Positions 8,917 through 17,147 of a DNA stretch of 64,000 nt are shown piece after piece. Position numbers and translations under genes: made by a program. Where the stretch lies: positions 558,001 to 622,000 of the forward strand of contig KL370840.1 of NCBI GenBank assembly GCA_000701945.1, in the 5' to 3' direction. The DNA comes from Anaerotruncus sp. MC2020 (GTDB taxonomy: Bacteria; Bacillota; Clostridia; Oscillospirales; Ruminococcaceae). The notes below the pieces were generated by a model. That model was given only the letters and a program-made list of their open reading frames with translations, had not been told where the DNA came from and searched no databases. Position 1 is the stretch's first letter; every line of letters begins with the position of its first letter.

Positions 8917-9867
8917 ATGGAAAAAACTGTTGTAAAAATAGACAATCTCGTAAAAAGATACGGCGAGCTCGTAGCGCTCGACCACTTCAGCCTCGAAATC
9001 AAGGAGGGCGAGATATTCGGTCTGCTCGGACCTAACGGCTCGGGCAAGACTACTACGATAAACTGCATGCTCTCGCTGCTCTCATTTGACAAGGGCAATA
9101 TCGAGATATTCGGCAAGAAAATGACTCCCGTCAGCTACGACATCAAAAAGGATATCGGTATAATCATGCAGAACGTTGTTGTCAGCGAGGAGCTCACGGT
9201 CTACGAGAACATCGACTACTTCTGCGGGCTCTACATCACCGACAAGAAGCTCCGCAGACAGTACGTTGACGAGGCGATAAAATTCGTCGGGCTTGAGGAC
9301 TTCACCAAGTTCTACCCGAAGAAGCTCTCGGGCGGACTCCTCCGCAGACTGAACATCGCCTGCGGTATCGCTCACAAGCCCAAGCTGATAATCCTCGACG
9401 AGCCGACCGTAGCCGTAGACCCGCAGAGCCGCAACCGCATCCTCGAAGGCATTCAGGAGCTCAACCGCAGCGGCGTGACGATAATCTACACCTCACACTA
9501 CATGGAGGAGGTCGAGCAGATATGCACCCGCATCGCTATCATGGACAAGGGCAGAAAGGTCGCCGAGGGCACTAAGGACGAGCTCAAGCGCATGATAAAG
9601 AACACCGAGACTATCTCCATAGAGGTGCTCGGACTCGGCGAGGACGTACTCGCGGAGATGAGGGCGCTCCCGCACGTATACGACGTAAAGTACGACGAAA
9701 AGCTGCTCGTGATAAGCTGCTCGGGCGGCAAGCACAATCTCACGCGCGCACTCGATGTATTGCAGAAGCGCGAACTCAGCTTCGGACGCGTGTACTCGGA
9801 GCTCCCCACACTGAACGAGGTATTCCTCGAGATAACGGGCAAGGCGCTCCGCGACAAAGAGGAATAA
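8917..9867 (+). CDS. ABC transporter ATP-binding protein (ABC-2 exporter)
   Basis: 316 aa. Walker A is LLGPNGSGKTTT (about 36-47), the signature is LSGGLLRRL (Leu replaces the usual Gln, as in several drug-export ATPases), Walker B is LIILDEPT, and the switch His is in YTSHYMEE. The C-terminal ~90 residues are the regulatory extension of ABC-2 export ATPases. Consensus GGAGG lies 7 bases before ATG. The two downstream permeases make a full exporter; with the adjacent two-component system it is likely a resistance pump, but the substrate is unknown. Confidence 0.94.
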   Translation: MEKTVVKIDNLVKRYGELVALDHFSLEIKEGEIFGLLGPNGSGKTTTINCMLSLLSFDKGNIEIFGKKMTPVSYDIKKDIGIIMQNVVVSEELTVYENIDYFCGLYITDKKLRRQYVDEAIKFVGLEDFTKFYPKKLSGGLLRRLNIACGIAHKPKLIILDEPTVAVDPQSRNRILEGIQELNRSGVTIIYTSHYMEEVEQICTRIAIMDKGRKVAEGTKDELKRMIKNTETISIEVLGLGEDVLAEMRALPHVYDVKYDEKLLVISCSGGKHNLTRALDVLQKRELSFGRVYSELPTLNEVFLEITGKALRDKEE

Positions 9868-9883
9868 GGCTCAGAGCTAATAA

Positions 9884-9952
9884 TGTAGGGGCGAGTTCCG
9901 CTCGCCCGCAAACAAAGACATAAACACGGGCGCACAGGAATGCGCCCCTACA
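9884..9952. repeat. Paired inverted GTAG palindromes (BIME-like) inside the ABC operon
   Basis: The 69-base unit has inverted ends TGTAGGGGCG ... CGCCCCTACA. The left half is GGGCGAG-TTCCG-CTCGCCC, the right half GGGCGCA-CAGGAA-TGCGCCC. Two GTAG-palindrome units thus face each other, between the ATPase and the first permease. It could form a strong hairpin in the mRNA and change the ratio of ATPase to permease. Confidence 0.88.
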
Positions 9953-9970
9953 GAAAAACGGAGGATAGAT

Positions 9971-11101
9971 ATGTTCCTGCACAATTTATTATACGAGATA
10001 AAGAGCTCGCTCCGCGTGAGAGACCTCATTTTCTGGCTGATACTTTTCCCGATAATCCTCGGCACCTTCTTTAAGATTGCCTTCGGTGACCTCTACGAGA
10101 AGGAGACAAAGGTCAGCGCTATCCCGACGGCTATTGTCGAGACTGCCGACAATGAGGCGTTCCGCTCGGTAGTCAAGAGTGTCTCCGAGGGCGGCGAGAC
10201 CCTGCTCAAAGCCGAATACCTCACCGAGGACGAAGCCCTCAGAAAGCTCAAGGACGGCGACATCAAGGGCGTCATATACTCGGGCGACAAGATAACGCTC
10301 ACCGTATCAGGTGACGGCGTGGAGCAGTCCGTGCTCAAGCTCTTCATCGAGCAGTATACGCTCCGCGAGAAGATAATCACCGACACGATAAAAAATGACC
10401 CGTCAAAAGCGCAGGCTGTCATTGCGGCGCTGTCCGAGGAGCTGACCACCTCCGAGGAGGAGCCCCTCACCAACGGCAACACCGACTTCTATATGCAGTA
10501 TTTCTACAACCTCATCGCTATGGTCGCGATGTACGGCTCGGTGACGGGACTGCACGTTGCTATGTCTCAGCAGGCGAATCTCTCGGAGCTCGGCGCGCGT
10601 AAGTGCTGCTCCGCTACGCCGAAATCGATAGGCATTCTCGCAAGTCTGACAGGCACATGGATAGTGCAGTCGATATGCATGGTCGTATGCGTCAGCTACA
10701 CCGCATTTGTGCTCAAGGTCGACTACGGCGAGAGACTTCCGCTCGTGTATATTGCGGCTGTTTGCGGCGGCATACTCGGCGTATCGTTCGGCTTCTTCGT
10801 TGGCTCTATCGGCAAGATGAAGCAGGGTGCAAAGGTCAGCATCTGTATGTCAGTGTCAATGGCGATGTGCTTCCTCAGCGGACTTATGGTCGGCAATATG
10901 AAGGCTATCATGGCAGACAAGGCTCCGTGGTTCAACAACATCAATCCCGCCGCCCTCGTCACCGACAGCATATCCGCGCTCAATCTCTACAGCAGCTTTG
11001 ACGTGTTCGTCACAAAGATAATCACAATGCTCGTGATATCGCTGATATTCTACGTACTCGGACTTCTTATGGTAAGGAGGAGAAAATATGCAAGTCTTTA
11101 A
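9971..11101 (+). CDS. ABC-2 type permease subunit (first)
   Basis: 376 aa. One membrane helix at about 20-40, a large outside domain (about 45-175, rich in charged residues), then five helices from about 175 to 370 with a GxxxG-rich stretch (YIAAVCGGILGVSFGFFVG). This is the topology of ABC-2 (YhgE/LnrM-like) permeases. GGAGG is upstream of ATG. It overlaps the next permease by 14 bases, so the two are coupled. Confidence 0.9.
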   Translation: MFLHNLLYEIKSSLRVRDLIFWLILFPIILGTFFKIAFGDLYEKETKVSAIPTAIVETADNEAFRSVVKSVSEGGETLLKAEYLTEDEALRKLKDGDIKGVIYSGDKITLTVSGDGVEQSVLKLFIEQYTLREKIITDTIKNDPSKAQAVIAALSEELTTSEEEPLTNGNTDFYMQYFYNLIAMVAMYGSVTGLHVAMSQQANLSELGARKCCSATPKSIGILASLTGTWIVQSICMVVCVSYTAFVLKVDYGERLPLVYIAAVCGGILGVSFGFFVGSIGKMKQGAKVSICMSVSMAMCFLSGLMVGNMKAIMADKAPWFNNINPAALVTDSISALNLYSSFDVFVTKIITMLVISLIFYVLGLLMVRRRKYASL

Positions 11102-12272
11102 GCTGTTCATGAAGGTGCTGAAAAAGAACCTTTTCACTTCAATGATATATGTCATTGTTTTCGTTGCGATATCCATACCTATGGCGCGGTCAGCCGCGGC
11201 AGACAAGGCGTTCAAGGACACGCCCATAAAGATTGCTGTTTTCGACGAGGACGACACTCCCGAGAGCAGAGCGCTCACGGAGTTCATCGGCAGAAAGCAC
11301 AAGCTCGTTGAGCTCGAAAACGACAAGGACAAGATAATGCAGGCACTCTACTTCGAGACCGTCAACTATGTCCTCATCATCAACGACGGCTACGCTGAAA
11401 GGCTCGTCGGCAGCGATACCGACGGCTTGTTCTCGACTCAGCACATACACGAATCCTATGCGACAGTTATGGTATCGCAGCTCCTCGACAGCTACGTGGG
11501 CTCCGTCAGAGCCTATCTCGCAAGCGGTGCGGATATGTCCGAGGCTCAGCAGAGCGCTGCGGACGCTGTGCTCAGTCAGGCTGAAGTGACTATCGCCCGC
11601 AGCAAGGGCAGCGAGGACCTCAGCGAGGCGTCCTCCACGCACTTCCGCTACCTGACATATATCCTCATCTCCGTCATCATCAACGCGCTGTGCCCCGTGC
11701 TCCTGAAGCTCGGCAAGAAGGAGTTCCGCTTCCGCACGAACTGCTCGTGCATGAAGTCGGCTTCGTACAGTATACAGGTCTTTGCAGGCAGCGCCGTATT
11801 CATCGCGGGACTGTGGCTGCTGCTCATGGTGGTATCGGTCGTGCAGAACGGCGGTATGTTCACGGGCACTGCATGGTACGCAGTCCTGAACAGCCTTATC
11901 TACACGCTGATATGCGCGGCGATAGCTCTGCTGATATGCTCGTTCGAGCCGTCTGATACGGTAGTCAACCTCCTCACGCAGATAATCGGTCTCGGTTCGA
12001 GCTTCCTCTGCGGAGTGTTTATCCCGCAGTCAATGCTCGGCGAGGGCGTTCTCGCAGCGGCAAAATTCCTGCCCGCGTACTGGTACGTCAAGGTCATGGA
12101 GATGCTCAGCGGCTCGGAGGCGTTCGACGGCAGCCGACTTGCGATGTATATGCTCATAGAGCTCGGATTCGCAGTCGCTCTGCTGCTCATAGCTCTCGTA
12201 GTCAACCGCGTGAAGTATTCGAGCGCGGCGATAAAGCTGCCTAAGCTGACAGCTCAGCCTCAGAAGCAATAA
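11088..12272 (+). CDS. ABC-2 type permease subunit (second)
   Basis: 394 aa with the same plan as its neighbour: a helix at about 15-35, an outside domain to about 190, and five or six helices to the end (ICAAIALLICSFEPSDTVVNLL). Start ATG lies within the end of the first permease, preceded by AAGGAGG. It probably forms the heterodimeric channel with the first permease and the 8917 ATPase. Confidence 0.9.
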   Translation: MQVFKLFMKVLKKNLFTSMIYVIVFVAISIPMARSAAADKAFKDTPIKIAVFDEDDTPESRALTEFIGRKHKLVELENDKDKIMQALYFETVNYVLIINDGYAERLVGSDTDGLFSTQHIHESYATVMVSQLLDSYVGSVRAYLASGADMSEAQQSAADAVLSQAEVTIARSKGSEDLSEASSTHFRYLTYILISVIINALCPVLLKLGKKEFRFRTNCSCMKSASYSIQVFAGSAVFIAGLWLLLMVVSVVQNGGMFTGTAWYAVLNSLIYTLICAAIALLICSFEPSDTVVNLLTQIIGLGSSFLCGVFIPQSMLGEGVLAAAKFLPAYWYVKVMEMLSGSEAFDGSRLAMYMLIELGFAVALLLIALVVNRVKYSSAAIKLPKLTAQPQKQ

Positions 12273-12279
12273 TGCTCCC

Positions 12280-12325
12280 GCAGGGGAAGGTCACGTCAAA
12301 ATGACCTTCCCCTGCCCTGTTTTTG
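12280..12325 (+). terminator. Terminator of the ABC operon
   Basis: Perfect 14-base stem GCAGGGGAAGGTCA / TGACCTTCCCCTGC with an 8-base loop, then CCTGTTTTT. Confidence 0.92.
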
Positions 12326-12345
12326 TGAAAATTACGTGTAATCAC

Positions 12346-12374
12346 TTGCAAAATCGCGCGTTACGTAGTATAAT
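12346..12374 (+). promoter_or_regulatory. Promoter of the CE2 esterase gene
   Basis: TTGCAA, 17 bases, TATAAT. Transcription would start near 12381 and give a leader of about 70 bases. Confidence 0.82.
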
Positions 12375-12393
12375 GTAAGATAGTTTAATGTGA

Positions 12394-12452
12394 CCTGCCG
12401 AGGATAGCGCATTTAGGCGTGCGCTCGGACTCCTGCGGCAGGAGGAGTTTTC
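12394..12452 (+). promoter_or_regulatory. Structured leader with two exclusive stems at the ribosome site
   Basis: CCTGCCG (12394-12400) can pair with CGGCAGG (12436-12442), enclosing GCGCA/TGCGC (12407-12411 with 12420-12424). Alternatively CTCCTG (12430-12435) pairs with CAGGAG (12439-12444), which covers the ribosome site AGGAGG (12440-12445). The two cannot form together. It does not match any riboswitch class I can recall. Confidence 0.55.
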
Positions 12453-14180
12453 ATGGAGGGATTTTTTACAATGAAGAAGCTACTATTTGCTGTCGCGGCA
12501 GCGCTGTCCGCAGCAGCAATAGCTGTCACGACCGCTTCTGCGGCGGTCAGGTACACCGCTGACGACCTGCGCGGACTCGGCGACCACATCGTCGGCAAGG
12601 CGGGTGCGGCTATAGACGTCGACGGCGACAACGTCGTTGATACGTTCGACCTCGTCGCCATGAGGAAGATGTTCGACCACACGGGCGTCTTCTCCGAGCA
12701 GACTGTCCCCGTGTCGGAGGATAACGTCAAGTACACGGGACGCAACTATTACGATGCGGACAAGGATATCGCATGGCTCGTATTGAGCGGCTCTGCGGTC
12801 GATTTCATCGTCAACGGCAGGTCCGCCGAGATAACCATAAACGGCGACAGCGGCATCAATAACGGCAAGGACCAGCAGCCGCGCTATGCGGTCATCGTCG
12901 ACGGAGAGGTCATCCTCGATGAGCTCCTCGGCGAAAAGCAGAAAACCGTAAAACTTTTCGAGGACAGCGAGCCCCGCGCGGCTCATGTCCGCGTGATACA
13001 CCTCACCGAGTCCAACAACGGTGCTGTCGGCGTGAGCAATATCAAAGTCGACACGGATATCCCCATTCCCGTTGTTCCCGAGGCAAGGAATGACATCTCA
13101 ATTGAGTTCATCGGCGATTCCATAACCTGTGCTTACGGCGTTGAGGGCAAGGACCAGTACGAGAGCTTCAAGACCTCGACCGAGAATTTCATGAAGTCAT
13201 ATGCCTACCTTACCGCTCAGAAGCTCGGCGCAGACTACAGCGCCGTCAGCTACAGCGGATACGGCATAGTTTCGGGTTATTCAGCCTCGGGCGAGAAGCA
13301 GGCAAGCAGCCTGCTCCCCGACTACTATGACGTCATCGGCAGACCCGACGCCTATAACAAGCCGTGGAAGCACTCCGAGCACAAATACGACGTCATCGTC
13401 GTCAACCTCGGTACCAACGATAACACCTACGTCTCGAAGGACCCCGATACACGCTCTGCCGAGTTCGCGGAGGGCTATGCCGAGTTCCTCGGAAGGATAC
13501 ATGAGGCTCACCCCGAGGCGTACATCATATGCACCCTCGGCACTATGGGCTGCACGGAGCTCTACCCGAGCATCGAGCTCGCTGTACAGAGCTTCCGCAC
13601 TACTACAGGCTATGACAGGATAATGTGCTACAAGTCTGCAACTCAGGATATGAGCGACGGGCTCGGCTCTGACTGGCACCCCAATCTCACTACTCAGCAG
13701 AAGAGCGCGTATGTGCTCGCGGACAAGATATGCGAGGCGCTCGGGCGCTCGTCCGACCAGCAGGGGCTCGACGTAGCCGCAAATGCCAAGTACAGCACGG
13801 TAACGTCCGATACGGCTATGATGTCGGACTACCTCAACGAGTGGGACAAGTCCTACCACGTCACGACCGTCACGGGCGGAAGCGGCAGAGGCTCGATTCA
13901 GACCGCTGTCACGGGCATTGAGCTCAAAAAGGGCGGCGAATATGAGCTGATGCTCTCGCTCACGACCGAAAATATCGCGAGTATCCCCTTCTTCGTGAAG
14001 AATAAAAAGACGGGCAAGGTCTACTATGAAGGCGCTACCTCCGAGACAAGCGGCAGTTTCTCCCTCGAGGAGGGATTCACCTGTCCCGAGGACGCCGAGT
14101 GCGAGATAGTCTTCATGGTCGGCGGAGCTGACAGCAGCAGGTTCACGCTGAGCTCGCTCAAGCTCATAAGGCTCGCATAA
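12453..14180 (+). CDS. Secreted CE2-type acetylesterase (SGNH) with half-dockerin
   Basis: 575 aa. Signal peptide to about residue 30 (a second start, ATG 12471, gives a tidier signal peptide). Residues 33-76 hold one dockerin-type calcium loop (DVDGDNVVDTFDLVAMRK). Residues 90-205 are a beta-sandwich as in family CE2, and 215-440 the SGNH hydrolase: nucleophile in GDSIT (221-225), GTND (320-323), and the catalytic Asp/His in SDWHPN (406-411). The last ~130 residues look like a beta-rich carbohydrate-binding domain. It would deacetylate xylan or similar plant polysaccharides outside the cell. Whether one calcium loop is enough for cohesin binding is open. Confidence 0.85.
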   Translation: MEGFFTMKKLLFAVAAALSAAAIAVTTASAAVRYTADDLRGLGDHIVGKAGAAIDVDGDNVVDTFDLVAMRKMFDHTGVFSEQTVPVSEDNVKYTGRNYYDADKDIAWLVLSGSAVDFIVNGRSAEITINGDSGINNGKDQQPRYAVIVDGEVILDELLGEKQKTVKLFEDSEPRAAHVRVIHLTESNNGAVGVSNIKVDTDIPIPVVPEARNDISIEFIGDSITCAYGVEGKDQYESFKTSTENFMKSYAYLTAQKLGADYSAVSYSGYGIVSGYSASGEKQASSLLPDYYDVIGRPDAYNKPWKHSEHKYDVIVVNLGTNDNTYVSKDPDTRSAEFAEGYAEFLGRIHEAHPEAYIICTLGTMGCTELYPSIELAVQSFRTTTGYDRIMCYKSATQDMSDGLGSDWHPNLTTQQKSAYVLADKICEALGRSSDQQGLDVAANAKYSTVTSDTAMMSDYLNEWDKSYHVTTVTGGSGRGSIQTAVTGIELKKGGEYELMLSLTTENIASIPFFVKNKKTGKVYYEGATSETSGSFSLEEGFTCPEDAECEIVFMVGGADSSRFTLSSLKLIRLA

Positions 14181-14199
14181 GCTATTACAGGAGGATATA

Positions 14200-14682
14200 A
14201 TGGAGCGTAACAAGATAATCGCTGTCGTTTGTGCAGTAGTGGCTTTTGTGCTGGTGCTGATAGCAGGCAAGAGCTGTACAGACGACGCTCTGAAGGCGAA
14301 GAAGAACAGCTCTTCAAAGACTACAGCTGCCTCAGATGAACAGCAGCCCTCGATAATCTATTATCCCACGGCTGATGCTCCGCAGACCGAGCCTTCAACG
14401 TATGAGACCGATATTCTCGGCAGGGCTGTGATACCCACTACGACCGCTGTTCAGCTCGACCTCTTCGGCAGACCGATAACCACTGAGACCGAAACTGAGG
14501 CGGATATCGCTGACGATACGGAGACAACTCCCGTCACTGAGCCCGATACAGACGAAAACGCCAACATCGTGCCGACTACGACCGCTCCGCCAAGGATAAG
14601 CGGCTATGACCACGGACAATACGACGAGGATGGCAATCCTATTCCCACCCTGCCGTCGGATTTTGTATTGATAATCGAATAA
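14200..14682 (+). CDS. Small membrane-anchored Ser/Thr-rich protein, unknown
   Basis: 160 aa. A single hydrophobic segment at residues 5-23 (IIAVVCAVVAFVLVLIAG) is followed by KSC, which resembles but does not fit a lipobox well. The rest is low-complexity, rich in Thr, Ser, Asp and Pro, and is predicted outside. ITTETETEADI-like stretches look like an extended linker. ILGRAVIPTTTAVQLDLFGRPITTE contains two related LGR/FGR-TT units. No family recognised. AGGAGG upstream of ATG; it is between the esterase and the cyclophilin and likely co-transcribed. Confidence 0.75.
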   Translation: MERNKIIAVVCAVVAFVLVLIAGKSCTDDALKAKKNSSSKTTAASDEQQPSIIYYPTADAPQTEPSTYETDILGRAVIPTTTAVQLDLFGRPITTETETEADIADDTETTPVTEPDTDENANIVPTTTAPPRISGYDHGQYDEDGNPIPTLPSDFVLIIE

Positions 14683-14695
14683 TGGAGGAAAAACT

Positions 14696-15166
14696 ATGGT
14701 AATCATCGAAATGGAAAACGGAAGCAAGATAAAGCTCGAGCTCTATCCCGACATCGCGCCAATATCCTGCGAGAACTTTGAGAAGCTCGTCAAGCAGGGC
14801 TTCTACGACGGACTCACCTTCCACCGCGTTATCCCCGGCTTCATGATTCAGGGCGGCTGCCCCAACGGAACGGGTACAGGCGGTCCCGGCTGGCACATCA
14901 AGGGCGAGTTCTCCGCTAACGGCGTGAAGAACGACCTCAAGCACACAAGAGGCGTGCTCTCTATGGCTCGCGCTCAGGACCCGAACTCCGCAGGCTCGCA
15001 GTTCTTCATCATGCATGAGGACGCTCCCTATCTCGACGGTCAGTATGCCGCATTCGGCAAGGTTGTCGAGGGCATCGAGGTCGTTGACGCTATCGCTGAG
15101 ACGGCTACCGACTACAGAGACAAGCCCCTCGAGGCACAGGTAATGAAGAAGGTCACAATAGAATAA
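14696..15166 (+). CDS. ppiB: Peptidyl-prolyl cis-trans isomerase, cyclophilin type
   Basis: 156 aa cyclophilin that speeds proline isomerisation during folding. The catalytic core is visible: FHRVIPGFMIQGG with the active-site Arg, then SMARAQDPNSAGSQFFI and LDGQYAAFGKV. It lacks a signal peptide, so it is cytosolic. GGAGG precedes the ATG by 7 bases. It ends at a strong terminator. Confidence 0.95.
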   Translation: MVIIEMENGSKIKLELYPDIAPISCENFEKLVKQGFYDGLTFHRVIPGFMIQGGCPNGTGTGGPGWHIKGEFSANGVKNDLKHTRGVLSMARAQDPNSAGSQFFIMHEDAPYLDGQYAAFGKVVEGIEVVDAIAETATDYRDKPLEAQVMKKVTIE

Positions 15167-15171
15167 GCGCC

Positions 15172-15207
15172 AAAAGCCATAAGGAATACTCCTTATGGCT
15201 TTTTTTC
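15172..15207 (+). terminator. Terminator after ppiB
   Basis: Perfect stem AGCCATAAGGA / TCCTTATGGCT with loop ATAC, then seven T. Confidence 0.94.
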
Positions 15208-15223
15208 AGCGTGATATCCGCTG

Positions 15224-15736
15224 TCATGTGCTGTTCATGTGTTCGCAGCAGTGGACGAGCATATTCCATGTGCCGCTGTCGACCCTGCCGCTCTGAGGTA
15301 TCCCGCACCAGCGCTGGAATCGCGAGACAGCCTCGGAGGTTGCGTCGTTGTATATCCCGCAGACATCGACGTTCGGAGCGTTGTCGTAGCGCTTGCCTAT
15401 AGTTTGCAGCATAGCCTGCAATATGTAGACGAGCTGTCCGCTGTCACCCTTCGCGGCGACGTACTTCGCCGACGGGAACACCGCATACGGTACGGGATTC
15501 CCGCGCAGGTTCTCGCGGTAGACACTGACTATCTTGTTCCATGTCATGCCGTCGGTGGTGCCCGTGTCGGGAAGCCCGTACTCACGCTGAAATGCTCGCA
15601 CGGCTATGGCTGTCTCGCTGCCATAGACGCCGTCGGGGATAATGAGTGGTATCTTGTCGTTCATCAGAGCTATCGCGTGGAGATAGGTCTGAAGCTCCAT
15701 TATGTGCTGCTTTCGCTGTATATTCGTATATGCCAT
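15224..15736 (-). CDS. Peptidoglycan-binding protein with two PG_binding_1 domains
   Basis: 170 aa, no signal peptide. Two repeats of the PG_binding_1 fold: residues about 12-72 (PDGVYGSETAIAVRAFQREY then GLPDTGTTDGMTWNKI) and about 92-160 (GIYNDATSEAVSRFQRWCG then IPQSGRVDSGTWNML). It would bind cell wall or cortex peptidoglycan. It lies 3 bases after the SleC-like gene and shares its operon, so a role at the spore cortex is probable. Confidence 0.85.
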   Translation of the reverse strand: MAYTNIQRKQHIMELQTYLHAIALMNDKIPLIIPDGVYGSETAIAVRAFQREYGLPDTGTTDGMTWNKIVSVYRENLRGNPVPYAVFPSAKYVAAKGDSGQLVYILQAMLQTIGKRYDNAPNVDVCGIYNDATSEAVSRFQRWCGIPQSGRVDSGTWNMLVHCCEHMNST

Positions 15737-15739
15737 TTC

Positions 15740-17137
15740 TCAGCCTCCTGTTATCGTGTAGCCCGGCTCCTGATAGGGGCGCTTATCGAAGCCGTATCTG
15801 AGGTCGGAGTAGACTCCCGCGATGGAGTCCCACGTAACCGCGCCGACTATGCCCGTCGGATTTATACCGAACTGCCGCTGAAACTCCGTCACCGCCTGCT
15901 TCGTTATCGGACCGAAATAGCCCGTATTGTTCACGGCGGGGATGTTCGGGTATGTGCCGTGGATGAAGGTAAGGTACTCCTGTATTATCCGCACAGAGCT
16001 GCTCGAGTCGCCCTCGCGCAGGACTGTCCCCGGGTAAAGCGCGACCGCCGTGTAATCGGGCTTGACGGACTCCGCTATGCCCCTGTAGGCGCGGTAGAGG
16101 TCGTTGCGGGTCGCGCGGTCGACCATGCCCGTCTGCGGCAGTCCGAACACACGCTGGAACGACTTCACTGACTTCTCCGTCATCTCGCCGAAGTAGCCCG
16201 TTATCTCCACGGGCTGGACTGCCTCGTAGTACGCGCCGATGACCGCGAGGTAATACTGGAGCATACGCACTTCGTCGCTCTGCATTCCAATGCTGAGGTC
16301 CTCCGTGAAGGACGGCGTTATCTCCTCGAGGCGCACGCCCTCGGAGTCGAGCTCAGCTATGCGCTTGACTGCGGTGTAGATGTTCGTTATGCGGTACCAC
16401 GTCGACTGCTCGACCACGCCCGTCACCTCCAAGCCGAACACCTGCTGGAAGGTGCGGACAGCCTGCCGCGTTGCGTCGTCGAATATGCCGTCGGCGGCAG
16501 GAATCTTAGGTATCGCAGGATAGTTGCGGGATATGCGGTTGAGGTATATCTGGAGCGACTTCACATCGTTGCCCGCAGAGCCGAATTCGAGCGGTATCCC
16601 GGGGTACGAGGGCTGTGCCGTCCTCACGGGAGCATTCTTCACGATATCAATGTCCTTTCCGTAGTAGTACTGGAGTATCTCATACGGCGTATAGCCGCGG
16701 TTCGCGAGGTATACCGTCCCCCACTGCGAGAGCCCGTCGCAGGTCGTGGTCGTGCCGTTGCAGAACGCAGTGAACAGCGGCTCGACGCTCCCCTGCCTGC
16801 GGACGTAGTCATTGTACAGCTCGTCAACAAGGTAGCTGATATTCTCGAAGTATTCGCGTCCGTTGATGAATTTCTGGTCGAACTGCGTAGTGGCGGTGAT
16901 GTCGAAGTCGTACCCGCGGGAGCGGTACCACTCGGTGTATATGCGGTTGAGCGCAAAGCTCGTTATCGCATAGATATTGGCGCGGAGTGCGCTCTCAGGC
17001 CACGTCGGGAATATCTCGCTCGAAGCCACGTTCTTGATGTAGGACGCAAAGTCGAGCGTGACGTTCGGCGCGGGAGAATCGGGCGCTCCGAGATGTACCG
17101 TTATCGTCTCGGGAATAAATGGGTTTCCTGTAAGCAT
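15740..17137 (-). CDS. SleC-like cortex-lytic protein: SpoIID-like domain plus three PG_binding_1 repeats
   Basis: 465 aa, no signal peptide. Residues 30-170 resemble the SpoIID/LytB lytic transglycosylase fold (TWPESALRANIYAITSFAL, FDITATTQFDQKFINGRE, CDGLSQWGTVYLANRGYTP, ILQYYYG), in the version found in SleC spore-germination enzymes of Clostridia. Three PG_binding_1 repeats follow at about 185-250, 285-350 and 375-440, each ending GLxxTGxVxxxTW. As I align it from memory, Ser occupies the place of the SpoIID catalytic Glu (LEALKA versus PESALRA), with a Glu one residue earlier, so activity is uncertain. The N-terminal pro-region of SleC is absent here but resembles the next gene. Confidence 0.72.
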   Translation of the reverse strand: MLTGNPFIPETITVHLGAPDSPAPNVTLDFASYIKNVASSEIFPTWPESALRANIYAITSFALNRIYTEWYRSRGYDFDITATTQFDQKFINGREYFENISYLVDELYNDYVRRQGSVEPLFTAFCNGTTTTCDGLSQWGTVYLANRGYTPYEILQYYYGKDIDIVKNAPVRTAQPSYPGIPLEFGSAGNDVKSLQIYLNRISRNYPAIPKIPAADGIFDDATRQAVRTFQQVFGLEVTGVVEQSTWYRITNIYTAVKRIAELDSEGVRLEEITPSFTEDLSIGMQSDEVRMLQYYLAVIGAYYEAVQPVEITGYFGEMTEKSVKSFQRVFGLPQTGMVDRATRNDLYRAYRGIAESVKPDYTAVALYPGTVLREGDSSSSVRIIQEYLTFIHGTYPNIPAVNNTGYFGPITKQAVTEFQRQFGINPTGIVGAVTWDSIAGVYSDLRYGFDKRPYQEPGYTITGG

Positions 17138-17147
17138 ATGTTCCTCC

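Noticed and set aside
15239..16171. 310-codon + strand frame opposite the peptidoglycan-binding genes
   Set aside because: Shadow of the PG_binding_1 repeats; it starts inside the region after the ppiB terminator without a ribosome site.
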